Part shown: positions 23,565 through 34,469 of the stretch, piece after piece | How the letters are laid out: each line of letters starts with the position of its first letter | Position numbering within the stretch: position 1 is the stretch's first letter | NCBI GenBank assembly: GCA_004369045.1 | Contig: ML213503.1 | Span: forward strand, 943,343 to 1,007,342 | DNA: 64,000 nucleotides | Reading direction: 5' to 3' | Source of the DNA: Heliocybe sulcata | Taxonomy: Eukaryota; Basidiomycota; Agaricomycetes; Gloeophyllales; Gloeophyllaceae | Made by a program: the position numbers and the translations under genes | The notes under the pieces: model-generated | What the model was told of the DNA's origin: nothing | The model's database searches: none | What the model saw: the letters and a program-made list of their open reading frames with translations, nothing else

Positions 23565-23625
23565 AATTGCTTTCTCCTTGTACCCGACTGACTCTGCGGC
23601 TTGAGCTTGAATTACAGTCTCAGCG

Positions 23626-24664
23626 ATGCTTCAGTCTACATCACGATGTATCCCGAAAATAAATGCTGTTCGGCCGCCTCGACCTAGAGAAAGCTTGTGG
23701 CGCCCTCGTCGTTTCCAGTCCTCGCAGGCCGCAGAGCCCATGGCATACAGTGCTCGCCGAATATCGCTATTTACCCCGACCATGGCCGTCCTGGCCGCTG
23801 TCCCAGTGGTAACGTTTTGCTTGGGAACCTGGCAACTGAAGCGACTGAAGTGGAAGGTGGCCTTGATCGATGAATTGGAGGAGAAGCTACAGCGTGAGCC
23901 TATATCATTACCGAGACGAATAAAGTGCGCCTCCTTTCAATTCACTTATTGGCGCTTGCCATTCAAGTCCGTTGTGCAAAGTGTCTCTGTGCTGCCGGAG
24001 TTTACCTACCGTAAAGTGGTGTTGCAAGGGCGGTGGGATACCGCTCATTCAATATTGCTGGGTCCTCGTGTACGAGATGGCGAGAACGGCTATCACCTCG
24101 TCACCCCTCTCATAAGATCGGAAGGCACAACAATTCTCGTCAACCGCGGGTTCGTTTCGAAGGATTTTGCTGAGCAAGCCCTACGAGAGCAAGCACCAGA
24201 TGAGGAAGTAGAGGTACTCGGCATGCTGAGGACTTCTCAAGCGCGAAATAGCTTCACGCCCGACAACAATCCTGAACGGGGCGAATGGTATTGGACAGAT
24301 GTAGACGTTATGACCAAGCATGCTGGAGGAGAGGCGGCGAATGTACAGCCCGTATTTGTAGAGGAAATATTCGGTATGTGCTCCGTTCGTTCAGGTGGCT
24401 GAGACTGCACATAGCATAACAGAGGGTCATGCTGGAGAAGCTTCCTGGCGTCAAGCTCACGGAGTGCCCATTGGTCGGCTACCTTTGGTCGACTTACGGA
24501 ATTCGCACTTGTCGTATCTTGTAACCTGGTCAGTACGTCGACCTACGTGCTCCTCTTATGCTCAAAATGGTCGCAGGTACTCCCTATCCGCATTCACAAC
24601 TTTCCTGTTTCTGCGACTTATGGCCAAGAACCGAAGAGCGCACGTTCGAATGCCCCGCACATAA
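23626..24664 (+). CDS. SHY1: SHY1/SURF1 cytochrome c oxidase assembly factor
   Basis: A mitochondrial inner-membrane protein that helps insert heme a into Cox1 during complex IV assembly. Exons 23626-23924, 23982-24373, 24423-24528 and 24577-24664 join to exactly 294 aa. The N-terminus is basic and hydroxylated (RPPRPRESLWRPRRFQSSQ), a likely presequence. The first membrane helix reads MAVLAAVPVVTFCLGTWQLK, with the conserved GTWQ and RLKWK. Family blocks follow: LPEFTYRKVVLQGRWD, LLGPRVRDGENGYHLVTPL and TILVNRGFVSK. The second helix near the C-terminus is YSLSAFTTFLFLRLMAKNR. Intron 1 (57 nt) is in frame and stop-free, so an intron-blind reading adds 19 spurious residues before LPEFTYR. The start codon is only 50 bases past the transposon's duplicated target site. 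Confidence 0.95.
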
Positions 24665-25196
24665 ACTGGATACGACTTTGCTCAATCGTGCTCGGACGAC
24701 CGTTGCCTCAGACGGGCCGTTATGTGTAGGTTGTAGGGACCATCCTTCGCTGATCGACTCGCGTTTCAATCATGACTAATCGCTGATCTTTGTAACCCGA
24801 CGCGTACGGCCTGCGTTCTCTGAAGAACGGGCAAAGCAGTACCAGTATGTCCTGCTTGCGATGCTTCTATGTTGTCTCATCGTGCTGTACTCGTTCAATA
24901 AAGCCTTTTCCTCAGTTCGTCCGAGGATACACAAGAACCCACACCTTGCCCACTTCGCAATGGGCGTACAGCCTAGCGTGCATGATAGTCTCACGTGACA
25001 GTAGCTTCCGCGCGACGGCGCGTCACTTCCCTGGTCTCCGGCACCCTTCCTTGCGGTCCATAGCGGGATGATGGTGTCTCTGTAGGTAGAAGTCGACTTC
25101 GGATGCGGGAGGACATCTGTATAAAGCCAGTCTGTTAAGGCGTAGACCGACACTGTTCAACGCCCATCAAGTACTTCTATCAACACTCGCCCAACT
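24665..25196. other. Intergenic stretch, no gene seen
   Basis: Separates SHY1 from the next plus-strand gene. A 125-codon minus frame at 24776-25153 crosses it without any recognisable motif and probably lies by chance over the promoter. Confidence 0.5.
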
Positions 25197-26361
25197 ATGT
25201 CAGCCGGCCCTTCGTCTTCTCGCCACTCTATCTCTGCCGGTAATGGTTTGATTCGACCTTATGTTCATAGGCAACAGACCGCTTATCGTGTCGGCGACCG
25301 TCGGTTGTCTGAAGCTGGCACGGGATACCGTGCGCCAGCGTCTCACCACTCCCATTCAACTACCTTGGATACCCACGTCGATCAACTTAGCCCAGAGGTC
25401 GGCCTTGCCTGGGGCCACTACCGTGGCATCGACGTTAGCAGGCCGAATAAGCCTGCAGGTATGTGATTGCACGTGCAGCGTATATTATGGTTGATTCAAG
25501 GTGCATCTTTAGATCCGGAATACGAGATTCACGAAGACGTCAAGCGCACCCTTCTTTACCAGCGTCGTGCGAGAGAGCGCAAAGCTGCCGAGTCTAGGCG
25601 GCAATCTTTGGACGAACCTGTTCCCGGTCTCGTCTCCTCCCACCGTAACTCCATATCCTCAGTGGATAGCAGCCATGGGTTGCGCACACCAAAGACAAGT
25701 CCTCGTGGTTCACAAAGTAACCGTCCTACCGACTCGCAAGGAAGGCACAGCGTCGTCCAAAGTTTCCAAACTCCAAGTATGCCTTTCAGTAGCGCATTCA
25801 AGTTAATGACTGACAATGCTTGTTACACTTCTAGAACCCGCAGTCGCTGCTCAATCGCGGATCCTTGAGGGACCTCTAACATCTAGTCCTCCGCCGCTAG
25901 ACGAGACTGTGGCTGTCACTCTCCCTCGGCGCAAGAGCTCGGTTTCCAACGTTCTGAATGAAGTATCCAAGCGCTTAGCGGTGCCCACCGGCACTGGACG
26001 CCGTAGGGGTTCTGTAGCCGGCAGTCGCTCCAGGTCGTCCATTGTGCTGCACGGCTTGATGCACCGAAGCAGTCACACGTCTCCCACTGCCCAACTGCCG
26101 GCCATGGAGACCATTCACTCCGGGGAGCCCTTACCACCAAAGACTGTGCCACTACCAAAGGCCGACGTACTGCACCACAGAAATTTGCTTCCCCTGCCTC
26201 GTTTCAACCCATTCATGCGGTTTAGGGCCGAATCTTTGACCTCCTTAGACGTCTCTGCACCGACGGATAGCTTGGAGATAGGCAGATCCGCATTCGAAGT
26301 GCGGAGACTTCAATCCAATCCGCTGCCACGAGACGGGAGGCGTGACACATGCCGTTTCTGA
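25197..26361 (+). CDS. Disordered basic/Ser-rich hypothetical protein
   Basis: Three exons join in frame: MSAGPSSSRHSISAGNGLIR through SRPNKPAG, then ASLDPEYEIHEDVKRTLLYQ through a Ser/Arg-rich part, then PAVAAQSRILEGPLTSSPPP to the stop. The second exon has one likely helix (HEDVKRTLLYQRRARERKAA), the rest is Ser, Pro and Arg rich and mostly disordered. A run RRKSSVSNVLNEVSKRL looks like a kinase site followed by an amphipathic helix. There is no signal peptide or membrane segment. Its 3' end faces the RNase T2 gene. I do not recognise the protein; the consistent splice phases support a real gene. Confidence 0.65.
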
Positions 26362-26636
26362 ACTGCAGGGTCTTCACTTCATTCTCGCTTCTCTTGTACC
26401 CATGACTGAAACGAGCACCACTTTAGTTTATGAGATCTTTTTTCTCGTGCATGTATTCCTCTGTCTTCTCCGCATATTACTCTTGCCCTACGAATTGTCA
26501 TGTCATAACGTCTTGTCGAGGACTATTCGGTATACTCTTATGGTATCAATATGCCATGCCAAGCTTTGCAGTCCGCTTGAGAAGCGAGATTAAGCAACTT
26601 TATTATGAGCTGCATACAACCCACAACATAATACTT

Positions 26637-27889
26637 TCACTGCACTTCGCGGACGGAAGATGGAGTAGGCTCGTAGTACCAGATGCCCTGGGTAGTGGAA
26701 CATGTGGAAATGGTCGTCGAATCCAGCGTCTTGTAATGCCCGTATTGCTCCTGCAAGGCAAAGTAGTTTAGATGGGTAAGTACATGACTATGAGCACACT
26801 CACACTGCCGAGGACATGGTGGAAATACCATGCTTCTTGGAGCACGGTCCCGTTGTGTCCGCACCCAAGGTATGGCGTTGCGCCAACCTGGGACCTCAAA
26901 GCGTTTTGTAACTGAGATAGAGAGTATGTGGTCTTGTTCGACGGCGTGATACCAGCCCTGCAGTAGAGATTAGGGACTCGATCGCTTTCAAACAGCCCAA
27001 GATAACTCACGCAGCCAGCATGTCATACGTGGGGTACATCTTGAAGGCCCGGATGACAGAGTCGAAAAAGTTGATGACGTCCTCATGCTCCTTGTAATCC
27101 GGTCCATAGCAGGCTACATCGAAGGTGGATGTGCATGTAGCGTGCTTGGAGAACTGCATAGGAAGTTAGTGAGAATTAGCATGACTCTTCATGCTTCCTT
27201 GCCTCGTGACCCCAGAACGAGGGATTATCAGCGCCTTGGTTGACCCAGTAGGCATTCACTAGGCGGACGTCAATATCATTGTACAGCTTACGCGGTAACT
27301 TGCGCACTGTATGCCAAAAGATCGTAGCGATTGAACTCTTGAACAAAGGTCTCGACGCTAGGACCTGTGTATGCGGGCACTACCGTTCCATCCGGGAGCG
27401 TGCTTGGGGAGGGGCTAGGATCATACTGCCTGGAAAGGTCACAGTACTGCTCATAAGAGCTACGATACTACAGTTAATCGGAGGATTGGCGTGATACATT
27501 GGAACCACATACCCATCGCAGTTGTCTGGCCACAAGCCGTGGATGGTCCAGCTGTTCTTGGGCAAAAGCTGTCCCTGAGCCTCCAGACCCTGCACACAAT
27601 TTCAGACTCGAGCTCTCGCTTCGCAATAAGAACCTGTGCAACCTACCGTGTACGTGCTCCAAAACTGGGTCTGCAGAACCAGACCACCAGGAGTGGGCGA
27701 ACAGCAGGTATTCGCAATAGCGGTCGTATTCTCGCAAGAGTAGGTCAGGGGTGCGTTTACACAAGCCGTCAAGTTGGGATAAGTCTCCGGAACAGGTGGC
27801 AGACTCAGGCCAGAAGGCCAAGAAATGCTGGCCTTCACCACAGAAGAAACCGTCAAGGCCGACAAGACTCTAGCAATTCGCCCAGTCAT
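26637..27889 (-). CDS. Secreted RNase T2
   Basis: An acid endoribonuclease of the T2 family that cleaves single-stranded RNA through 2',3'-cyclic phosphates, normally secreted or vacuolar. The N-terminus (MTGRIARVLSALTVSSVVKA) is a signal peptide. Both catalytic signatures are intact: CAS I as SWTIHGLWPDNCDG and CAS II as FWGHEFSKHATC, giving the two catalytic His and the Glu. Many cysteines (ACVNAPLTYSCENTT, NTCCSPTPGG) suggest the usual disulfides, and NLT, NTT and NKT sequons suggest glycosylation. The C-terminus carries LGCGHNGTVLQEAWYFHHVLG and ends GIWYYEPTPSSVREVQ. About six short introns. Roles in the family range from scavenging phosphate to stress-driven tRNA cleavage; which applies here is not shown. 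Confidence 0.93.
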
Positions 27890-28334
27890 CTTGCGGGTTG
27901 AGAATGTAGGGCGCTGGGTCCGGCGGGGCGTCCATGCCGTATAGGATGTATTTATGGGAGGAGGAGCAGAAGGCCAGGAACAGGGACATATGAAGTGTTA
28001 CGAACGTTGCTTATCTTGCCGAAAGCTGCATGTGCACCAGCGTAAATTCCATGGCAATCGTGGGGGCTGTCCGCCGTCAAACAGTGTACAAGTTTATGTT
28101 TCATCCGGGCGCTTGCCCTCCACGACGTCGACCCGTTCTTTGCTCTCGCTGTTTACCATCAACGACATTGAATACGCTTACAGGCGCGTATGGCCGGGTA
28201 TGGTGAACACCAGGATCGTCAAGGTTCGTCACGTTATGTGCTTGCGAAGGATTAGTACATTGAACGGTTAGGACCCGACTGCAAATTCTGCTACGGCATG
28301 CACTACCGCATACCGACAGGACCTCCGCACCCGT
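27890..28334. other. Intergenic stretch, no gene seen
   Basis: Upstream of RNase T2 and downstream of the barrel-protein gene. The 105-codon plus frame at 27954-28271 has no recognisable features. Confidence 0.5.
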
Positions 28335-29036
28335 CTAGTCCCTCTCCCAGGCTCTCAAGAATTTGAAGACCCTCCTCTCCTGATTGACAACACCCTCACG
28401 GACCCTGGCCATCCACTCCGTGCTCACAGCCTGCTTGAACTTCTCCGTCTGGAATACTGCATCCGACTCCCACTCGTGCACCGCTAAGAACTTGGGCGGT
28501 TCTGTCTTGTCCTTGCTCCCCTCCTCGCCGGTCCTATCCCAGGACTTCAGCACAAAACGCCTACTCCTGATCCATCCCGGACACTCCGCAAGCATGGGGA
28601 TGTGTTCCTGGTGGTACCATCTGTGGAATTCCTCCTCCTTGTCCGCAGTGAGCGACATCGAGTTGAACACGACGATGCTAGGCTTCTTCTGAACAGGAGT
28701 CGGGCCCGGAATAGGGCTGGTGTACACCTCGTATACCCGACGATCGACCGTTCCAACCTTCGCCAAGATGTCCTTCTCCCGCTGACTCCGTGTCTGAGCA
28801 AGGGAGGCGTACTCTGGCTTGCCTAGAGCGTCTGGTGTCTCTAGATCATAGATGGCGGCGTATCTGGGTTTCTGGCCATCGGCTTGCGTGAAGCGATCCC
28901 AAGACTTGAAACTAGGAATGGCGATACGCTGGGGGATGTGTTCGTTTTCATACCAGTCGTTGAATTCTGCTTCAGGCACGTTATCGCCAGGATCGGAGAA
29001 CACGACGAAGAAACCCTGAGGATTATTCGAGCTCAT
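28335..29036 (-). CDS. Tandem dimeric alpha/beta-barrel protein
   Basis: A 233-aa single-exon gene, unusual among its intron-rich neighbours. Two related halves are visible. The first is GFFVVFSDPGDNVPEAEFNDW then YENEHIPQRIAIPSFKSWDR. The second is KPSIVVFNSMSLTADKEEEF then HRWYHQEHIPMLAECPGWIR. Each has a Phe/Val beta strand, the WY-x(3)-HIP turn and a following RF/WDRF strand, matching the ferredoxin-like fold of EthD and antibiotic-monooxygenase-type proteins. The fused tandem forms its own pseudo-dimer. Such proteins include small-molecule monooxygenases, cyclases and heme-handling enzymes. No cofactor residue beyond the conserved His pair can be assigned, so the reaction is open. Confidence 0.8.
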   Translation of the reverse strand: MSSNNPQGFFVVFSDPGDNVPEAEFNDWYENEHIPQRIAIPSFKSWDRFTQADGQKPRYAAIYDLETPDALGKPEYASLAQTRSQREKDILAKVGTVDRRVYEVYTSPIPGPTPVQKKPSIVVFNSMSLTADKEEEFHRWYHQEHIPMLAECPGWIRSRRFVLKSWDRTGEEGSKDKTEPPKFLAVHEWESDAVFQTEKFKQAVSTEWMARVREGVVNQERRVFKFLRAWERD

Positions 29037-29406
29037 GAGGCGTACGGATCTGAAGGTGGCACTCGTGGGTGCTCGGTGGTGCAGACCATCTGCACGAGCC
29101 GACAGTTATAAACCTGTATTCTCAGCGTGGATAAATGCGTGCTCGGGCTTACTATTCATGCCATGACGTATGACCAGATGACGAGACAGACTCGGACCGA
29201 AGCGTCTGAAAGCAATGCCATTCATGAAAGGCAGATAGCTAGGTTACATGCAGCGGAGAGAAGACACGAGACACAGACAAAGCACTTGTAAATATACAGA
29301 GACCGGCAAAACGGTGGTACAGCGGGAGCGGAATACCGAGACCCAAGATCGAGCACGAGACCACCAGATAGACAAGCGTAGTGTGTTCCGCCGTGAGCCT
29401 TAGCCG
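29037..29406. other. Intergenic stretch, no gene seen
   Basis: Lies upstream of the barrel-protein gene and downstream of DMC1. No open frame or RNA gene is supported. Confidence 0.5.
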
Positions 29407-31554
29407 CTAGACATCAGACCAGCCACCTTCATCCAGCTTGTATGATGCTTCACTTTCCGGTCGGTCAGGGCTGTCAACAAGTTTTGCAACACGTTCCTCG
29501 GCGCGGCCTTCGTAGCAAGAATGTCATCGGCATTGTCAGTACTTTTCTGAGGCACCGTCGCATGCAGAGACAGAACAGCGAGACAGGATAAAGGATTAGT
29601 AGACATTCTGTTAGCGTACCTTTCCGGAGAAACATCCTAGTAGCGGATGCATGGGAGAGGATGTGACCTCCAATGGGTTTGAGGGCTCCTCCGGCCACGA
29701 AAGTCATGGTGGCGCCAGGATCCGCTACAGTCGAGTGTATCAATGGATGCCCGCGCTGGATAGCAAGAAAGTCATACACTGAACCTGGTTCGTCAAGAGA
29801 ACCGCGATCTGCAACATGTCAAAAAATCAAGTACTGGTCATACAGGAGAGATTGAAGGATATACATTAAATTCCTCCGAAAGCTTGCTCAATTTCGATAG
29901 CATCTGGGGATTCCGCTGAATAGTCTGACCTCCAAGAGTTCGTCAGGTAATTTTACCTGTGCCAGCTAAGTGCCACAGAAATTTTATCAGCTGCACCGCT
30001 TGATCATGCATCTTGCGGAATTGTACCTTCTGCTGCCTCTCACTAAGTTCTCCTCTTCCGGAGTAGTCCGTTCGGAAAAGGGCCATGATACTGTCGACGA
30101 TCTGCACGGAGTCAAGCTTAGGTTCCCAATCAGAAAGGGATACTCGCCATAAGACGAAAGTCCTGCGTTCCATGATTAGAGATTTCCGCATCGACAACCC
30201 CAATGGGACCGACAATAGGCAAGAAATGAAGAACTTACCTTTTCCTCTGCAAAACGTTGGGAACACTCGTTAATTAATTCCATCTGTATGATGATTGTGT
30301 AATAAGTCGACGATGAATGGCACTGCTGCCATTACCTGATGCTCGCTGTTCCATGCCCTAGCTGTTAGGCAAGGTAGTCGTGAGCACGTGAGGACCATGC
30401 CGATAAACAGTCGTCTCTTACCGTAGAGGATATTCTCAAGAGCCATGTCGCCATTCACCCCGAACCTATCGGCTATGGCCTTTATACGATCTGGACGAAA
30501 CGTGCCTGGATCACGGATAATAAGCGAGACTTGAGGAAGCGATGATTGCAGAGTGGTACCTTCTGTGTCAATATATGCGACCTTTGTAGCGAAGGTCGTC
30601 AGAAAATTGATCGTGGTAGGACTAACTGGACCTCGCCTTCCCAGAAGCACCACCCATCTCAGATGGAAGCTGGGCAATGACGCTCATTGTATGCGCCATT
30701 TGGGTCTTTCCGGTACGGAATTCTCCATACACTAAGTTCACGTCAATGATACTGACGGTCCCAGATAAAGGTAATCAGCACCTTCACTGATGGATTGTGA
30801 CATGATTCCGCCTGTAATCCTGTTGAATAAAGTCCCTGTCCCAGCCGTCGACGCACCTCCTAGTATGGCATCCACCGACTTGCTGCCCGTGCTAATCGCT
30901 AAAACCCTCTTACGCTTGTCTTGGACATCGAGGCCGGTAGCAAAAGAGGACCCCTGGGTAACGGACCGATGCATCAGCCCTGGACGACGCAACAATGATT
31001 GGTTGACACACCAGTATCTTATGCGCAGCTTCCTTTGGGAACGAGCAAGTTAGATTTTCTCAGAAAGTGGTGGGTATATGCGCACGTACCTTGATTTTTT
31101 CAACCTTTGCTTCCGACATACCCTGTGGTATCGAATAAGACGCGATGTATCATAGATCCTGGAAGGGTGACAGGCCTTGATTTTGAGAAGCTGTCTTCTG
31201 GGCGTCATATTCACGCCCGAGACGGTATTAATGGCAGCCGCCTTATGGTGTGGATAGTCGTTCAAAATGCTCATTGAATTATGGGTAATCATTACCTTCA
31301 GCTTCAAGATATCCTGCACATTGATGCCCTGAAGGTATAATGCACCATTAGTCCTAGGACACAAACTGCGCGCCACATTCATACATGTTGCTGGAGTTCG
31401 TCAACGCTGTCAAAGAATGGCACCTTATGAAACCGAGTCAGTGCATGTACAGCGTGTGTTGACCATTGAAACCCACATCGTCTTCTTCAACCAAGGGACT
31501 CGCGGGACGCGATACAGGAGGTACACTCTGCGACATTGCTTTACGAGGAGCCAT
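29407..31554 (-). CDS. DMC1: DMC1 meiotic recombinase
   Basis: The meiosis-specific RecA/RAD51 family ATPase that forms filaments on single-stranded DNA and pairs homologues. The start exon reads [20 protein letters not shown] and joins to [21 protein letters not shown], which is diagnostic for DMC1 rather than RAD51. Then come [20 protein letters not shown] and Walker A in [17 protein letters not shown]. Walker B lies in [20 protein letters not shown]. Loop 2 and later parts are [15 protein letters not shown] and [20 protein letters not shown]. The protein ends [10 protein letters not shown]. More than ten introns break the gene. In mushrooms DMC1 is expected only in basidia. An intact reading supports meiotic competence. 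It lies upstream-to-downstream with tRNA-Phe and BDP1 on the same strand. Confidence 0.94.
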
Positions 31555-31844
31555 ACTATGGGAATATGTGCAGGGTACTGTTGGTCAGAGTACGCGTCGT
31601 GGTGTCAGAAGCAGGCAATGAAGGAAAGTGTGACAAACTCACGCACGGCAGCTACGTTATATATCCGGGTCACGTGATCGCGTCGCTTCGTTGTGGCAAA
31701 TTGGGCCACTTCTTATCTGCCATAATGCAAGGAGTTCAGTTTTGCGCGAACTAAGGAAACTGGTGTCCATCTCGGTTGTCCGCCATGTCGTCTTTTGATT
31801 CGGTGGTCACGGATCCAGAGTGCTGTGAAAAAATGAGATAAATG

Positions 31845-31849
31845 AAAAA
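31845..31849 (-). terminator. RNA polymerase III terminator of tRNA-Phe
   Basis: A run of five T on the minus strand begins directly after the discriminator base of the tRNA. A second T-run lies about 15 bases further on. Confidence 0.75.
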
Positions 31850-31922
31850 TGCCAGGACCGTGGATTGAACACGGGACCTCCAGAACTTCAGTCTGTTGCT
31901 CTCCCAGCTGAGCTATCCCGGC
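31850..31922 (-). tRNA. tRNA-Phe (anticodon GAA), no intron
   Basis: The minus strand folds as a full cloverleaf of 73 bases. The acceptor GCCGGGA pairs with TCCTGGC (one G-T pair). The D arm is GCTC/GAGC around AGCTGGGA. The anticodon loop is CTGAAGT with GAA at 34-36. The T arm is CCGTG/CACGG around TTCAATC, and the discriminator is A. The inner promoter boxes are the A-box TAGCTCAGCTGGG and the B-box TGTTCAATCC, the latter differing from consensus GGTTCGANTCC. The anticodon stem has one mismatch at its outer pair. No intron interrupts the loop. CCA is not encoded, as expected in a nuclear gene. Confidence 0.93.
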
Positions 31923-32010
31923 GATAGACGTGTAATTTTCGTTTACAATACAACCACTTCCAGCAAGGCCGGACGACATCTCAAGTACATTACAAGACTT
32001 GCGACATTAC

Positions 32011-34250
32011 CTACTGTCCTCCCAGAGTATCCCGGTCTGGAGAGCCGAGTAGACCAAGGTCCTCAAACTCCTCCACAGTGCCCATTATCTCCTCCCCTTC
32101 ACTCGGAAGACCAGGCGTCCTGCTCTTCTTCCTGCTCTTTTGCGCGGGCTGCGGCTCTGCTCTCCCAGCATTAGCTTGCTCTGGCTCAGCGAGGGTCAAT
32201 GGAGTAGGCGCTCGTATTTCCGGCGTCGGCCCCGAGAAGTCCTTCCCCGTCAGCCGAGACAGGGTTTGTATGTCTAGGCAATAAATATAAGAACCGACGG
32301 TCGCTATTCAACAAGGCGAGCCATACCGTAAGGGATACGATGCGTCAGGCAGTAATTGATCCTCGCCGGATTCCTCTTGTCCTCAGACTTGAATTTGTTT
32401 TTGCAAGCTTTGCGATCTCTACCAGGCAAAATCATCGATATCATCTCGTAATTCTCGCCAAATTGGGACAATGCCTGGACGAAAACGTTAGGACATTTAA
32501 TGAACCACGACGATAAGTTAGCGAACCTGGAAGAACAGATCTGTTTCTTCGGCACTCCAGCGAGAGCCATTGAGTTTCTTGCTGTAAGTCGCGGAGTTGA
32601 CAAACTTCGTGGTATCCGACTCCTCCACATGCGTGTAGTTAGCCGTATCATCCTCTTCGTTCCGGTCGACGAACAGCGACTCCTCATCCACTATCGTTTC
32701 CCCATTGGGGCCTATCCGCACTTGAACGCTGTATCGACTTGTTGACAAGCTTTGACTATAGTCGAAACCATCCGTGTTCGTATTGTTCTCGTTAGCACCA
32801 GATTCGTCGGGACCTGCGGCATTGCCCGACTCCGAGATAGCTACCGAGCCAGATGCATCGTTTGAAGCAGTCGCCGCCGAATTATCTAAAGCGCAGCTTG
32901 CGTCAGGGTCTGAGGTAGTATTGCTGGTAGGAGGTTCTTCTCCTTCCGCACGACGTCCGTATTTCTTGGCTTCTTCTATGGCCCTCATTCTTGCCCGTTT
33001 CTCCCTGTTCGACGCCTTCCATGATGCAAAATTACGCTGTATCTCTGAAACCTTGCTACTGACCCGTCCCTGTCCAGTGTCATCGCACAGCGTAGCCATG
33101 GTCACAGTGGTCGGATCGATCTCTTCTCCTGGTGGAGCTTCGGGATCAAATGGAGGTAAAGGGGGGACGCGTCTACGACCCTTCCTGCGCTCATTGGGAC
33201 TCCTACTTCGACGTTGAGATGTCCGCAATTCAGGATCTGCGCCACTGTTGTCCTGGCTTGCTCTCTTCGTCCGCCGCTGTCTCTTAGCAGGTGTCTCGGT
33301 GGTCTCTTGGGCATTAGCTGTATCAGAAGTGGTTGTCTCCGGTGCTATGCGTTTTCTTCTAGACCTCTTAGCAGGGACAGGTCCTTCCGTAGAGGGATGC
33401 TGATCTCCCGAGGCGGGTTTGCCACGGGCCTTCCTCCGCTGCCGGGGTGCCTTTGCCATATCAGTGTCGTTTGACCGGCCACTATGCGGTGTCGGCTGAG
33501 GTCCAGTTGCCGCAGCTCCGGCAGCAGAAGAACTGGCTGCAGCAGAGGACTTATGAGCGCCCTCCAAAGACGTTGCTGGAATGTCTACAGGATTCGTCGT
33601 AGCGGATGATATGCTGAAATATGGTCCATCCATGTCTTGTAATAGAGAATGGTGAAGCGTTCCAGTGGTGGCACTAGTTGTCAAGGGAGGTACAGACGGC
33701 TGAACAGGCCGTGCACTCGAAACGACAATAGGAATAGCGCGAGTCTGTCCAGCGGTAAGAAGGATAGGAGCGGAACTTCTGGCGGAATTTGATACACTGG
33801 AGATAGGTGGATCGATAAAGGCAGAAGAACTAGGCAGTGAGGGATCTGTCTGTAGCGTCTGTCGGGAAGCAGGCGCGACGGCAGGGAAGACATGGCCAGA
33901 GGTCTGCACATTCAAGCCAGAAGCTTCAGATGAAGTGTTAGGTGCATCATTAGGTGAGTAAGGATGCCTGCTACCGCCAGAGCCTGCAATGTACCTTCAG
34001 TAGGTGCTTGAGTGCTTGACCTTGGCGGCATCGCAGACGCTGCTCTCGAGTCTTCCCCACTCCATCGGACTGAGTTCACAGCATCCGCAGCGCCAGTCTG
34101 CGAAGGTTTCGAAGACGCTTCATGTTCATTAGGTGGGCGCGACTTGGGCCTGGTGACAGGCTTAAAGACAGTACCGCCTTTCTCTGAAAGACGATCAGTT
34201 CGGGGAGATGAGAGAGCACATCGTTTGCACTTACGAACTCTAGAGAACAT
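32011..34250 (-). CDS. BDP1: TFIIIB subunit BDP1 (B'')
   Basis: The SANT-domain subunit of TFIIIB, which with TBP and BRF1 recruits RNA polymerase III to tRNA and 5S genes. A tiny first exon (MFSRV) joins over an intron to QKGGTVFKPVTRPKSR, the typical BDP1 start. A long disordered middle, rich in Ser/Thr and basic KR clusters (PAKRSRRKRIAP, PAKRQRRTKRAS), leads to the conserved TVTMATLCDDTGQGRVSSKV. The SANT domain is RWSAEETDLFFQALSQFGEN with MISMILPGRDRKACKNKFKS and NPARINYCL. The C-terminus is acidic (EFEDLGLLGSPDRDTLGGQ). The splice between the exon ending near TQAPTEG and the long third exon was not resolved. A tRNA gene, its own target class, lies about 90 bases past its stop. Confidence 0.93.
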
Positions 34251-34469
34251 TATTTAGACTACAGAGCAGAGAGTCTGGAAAGAACTACTGGTGGCTCAAG
34301 GTATATAGCGGCCAGTGAAGATGAGAACTTGCACAGATTGGCGTCGAGCCGAGAACATTGAAGACGGAAACTCAAAGTCGTCGAGATCTCTCTCAGTGCA
34401 TTCCGTAACCGACACTGCCACTGAAAGTACTGTAACTGTGGTTCTGCCACTCGCCACCATCGCATACAT

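Noticed and set aside
18854-24664. Mating-type (MAT) locus because of SLA2
   Set aside because: SLA2 flanks MAT in ascomycetes, but no homeodomain, HMG, pheromone or receptor gene lies here.
29407-31554. RAD51 instead of DMC1
   Set aside because: The [11 protein letters not shown] block and the [12 protein letters not shown] Walker A context match DMC1 better.
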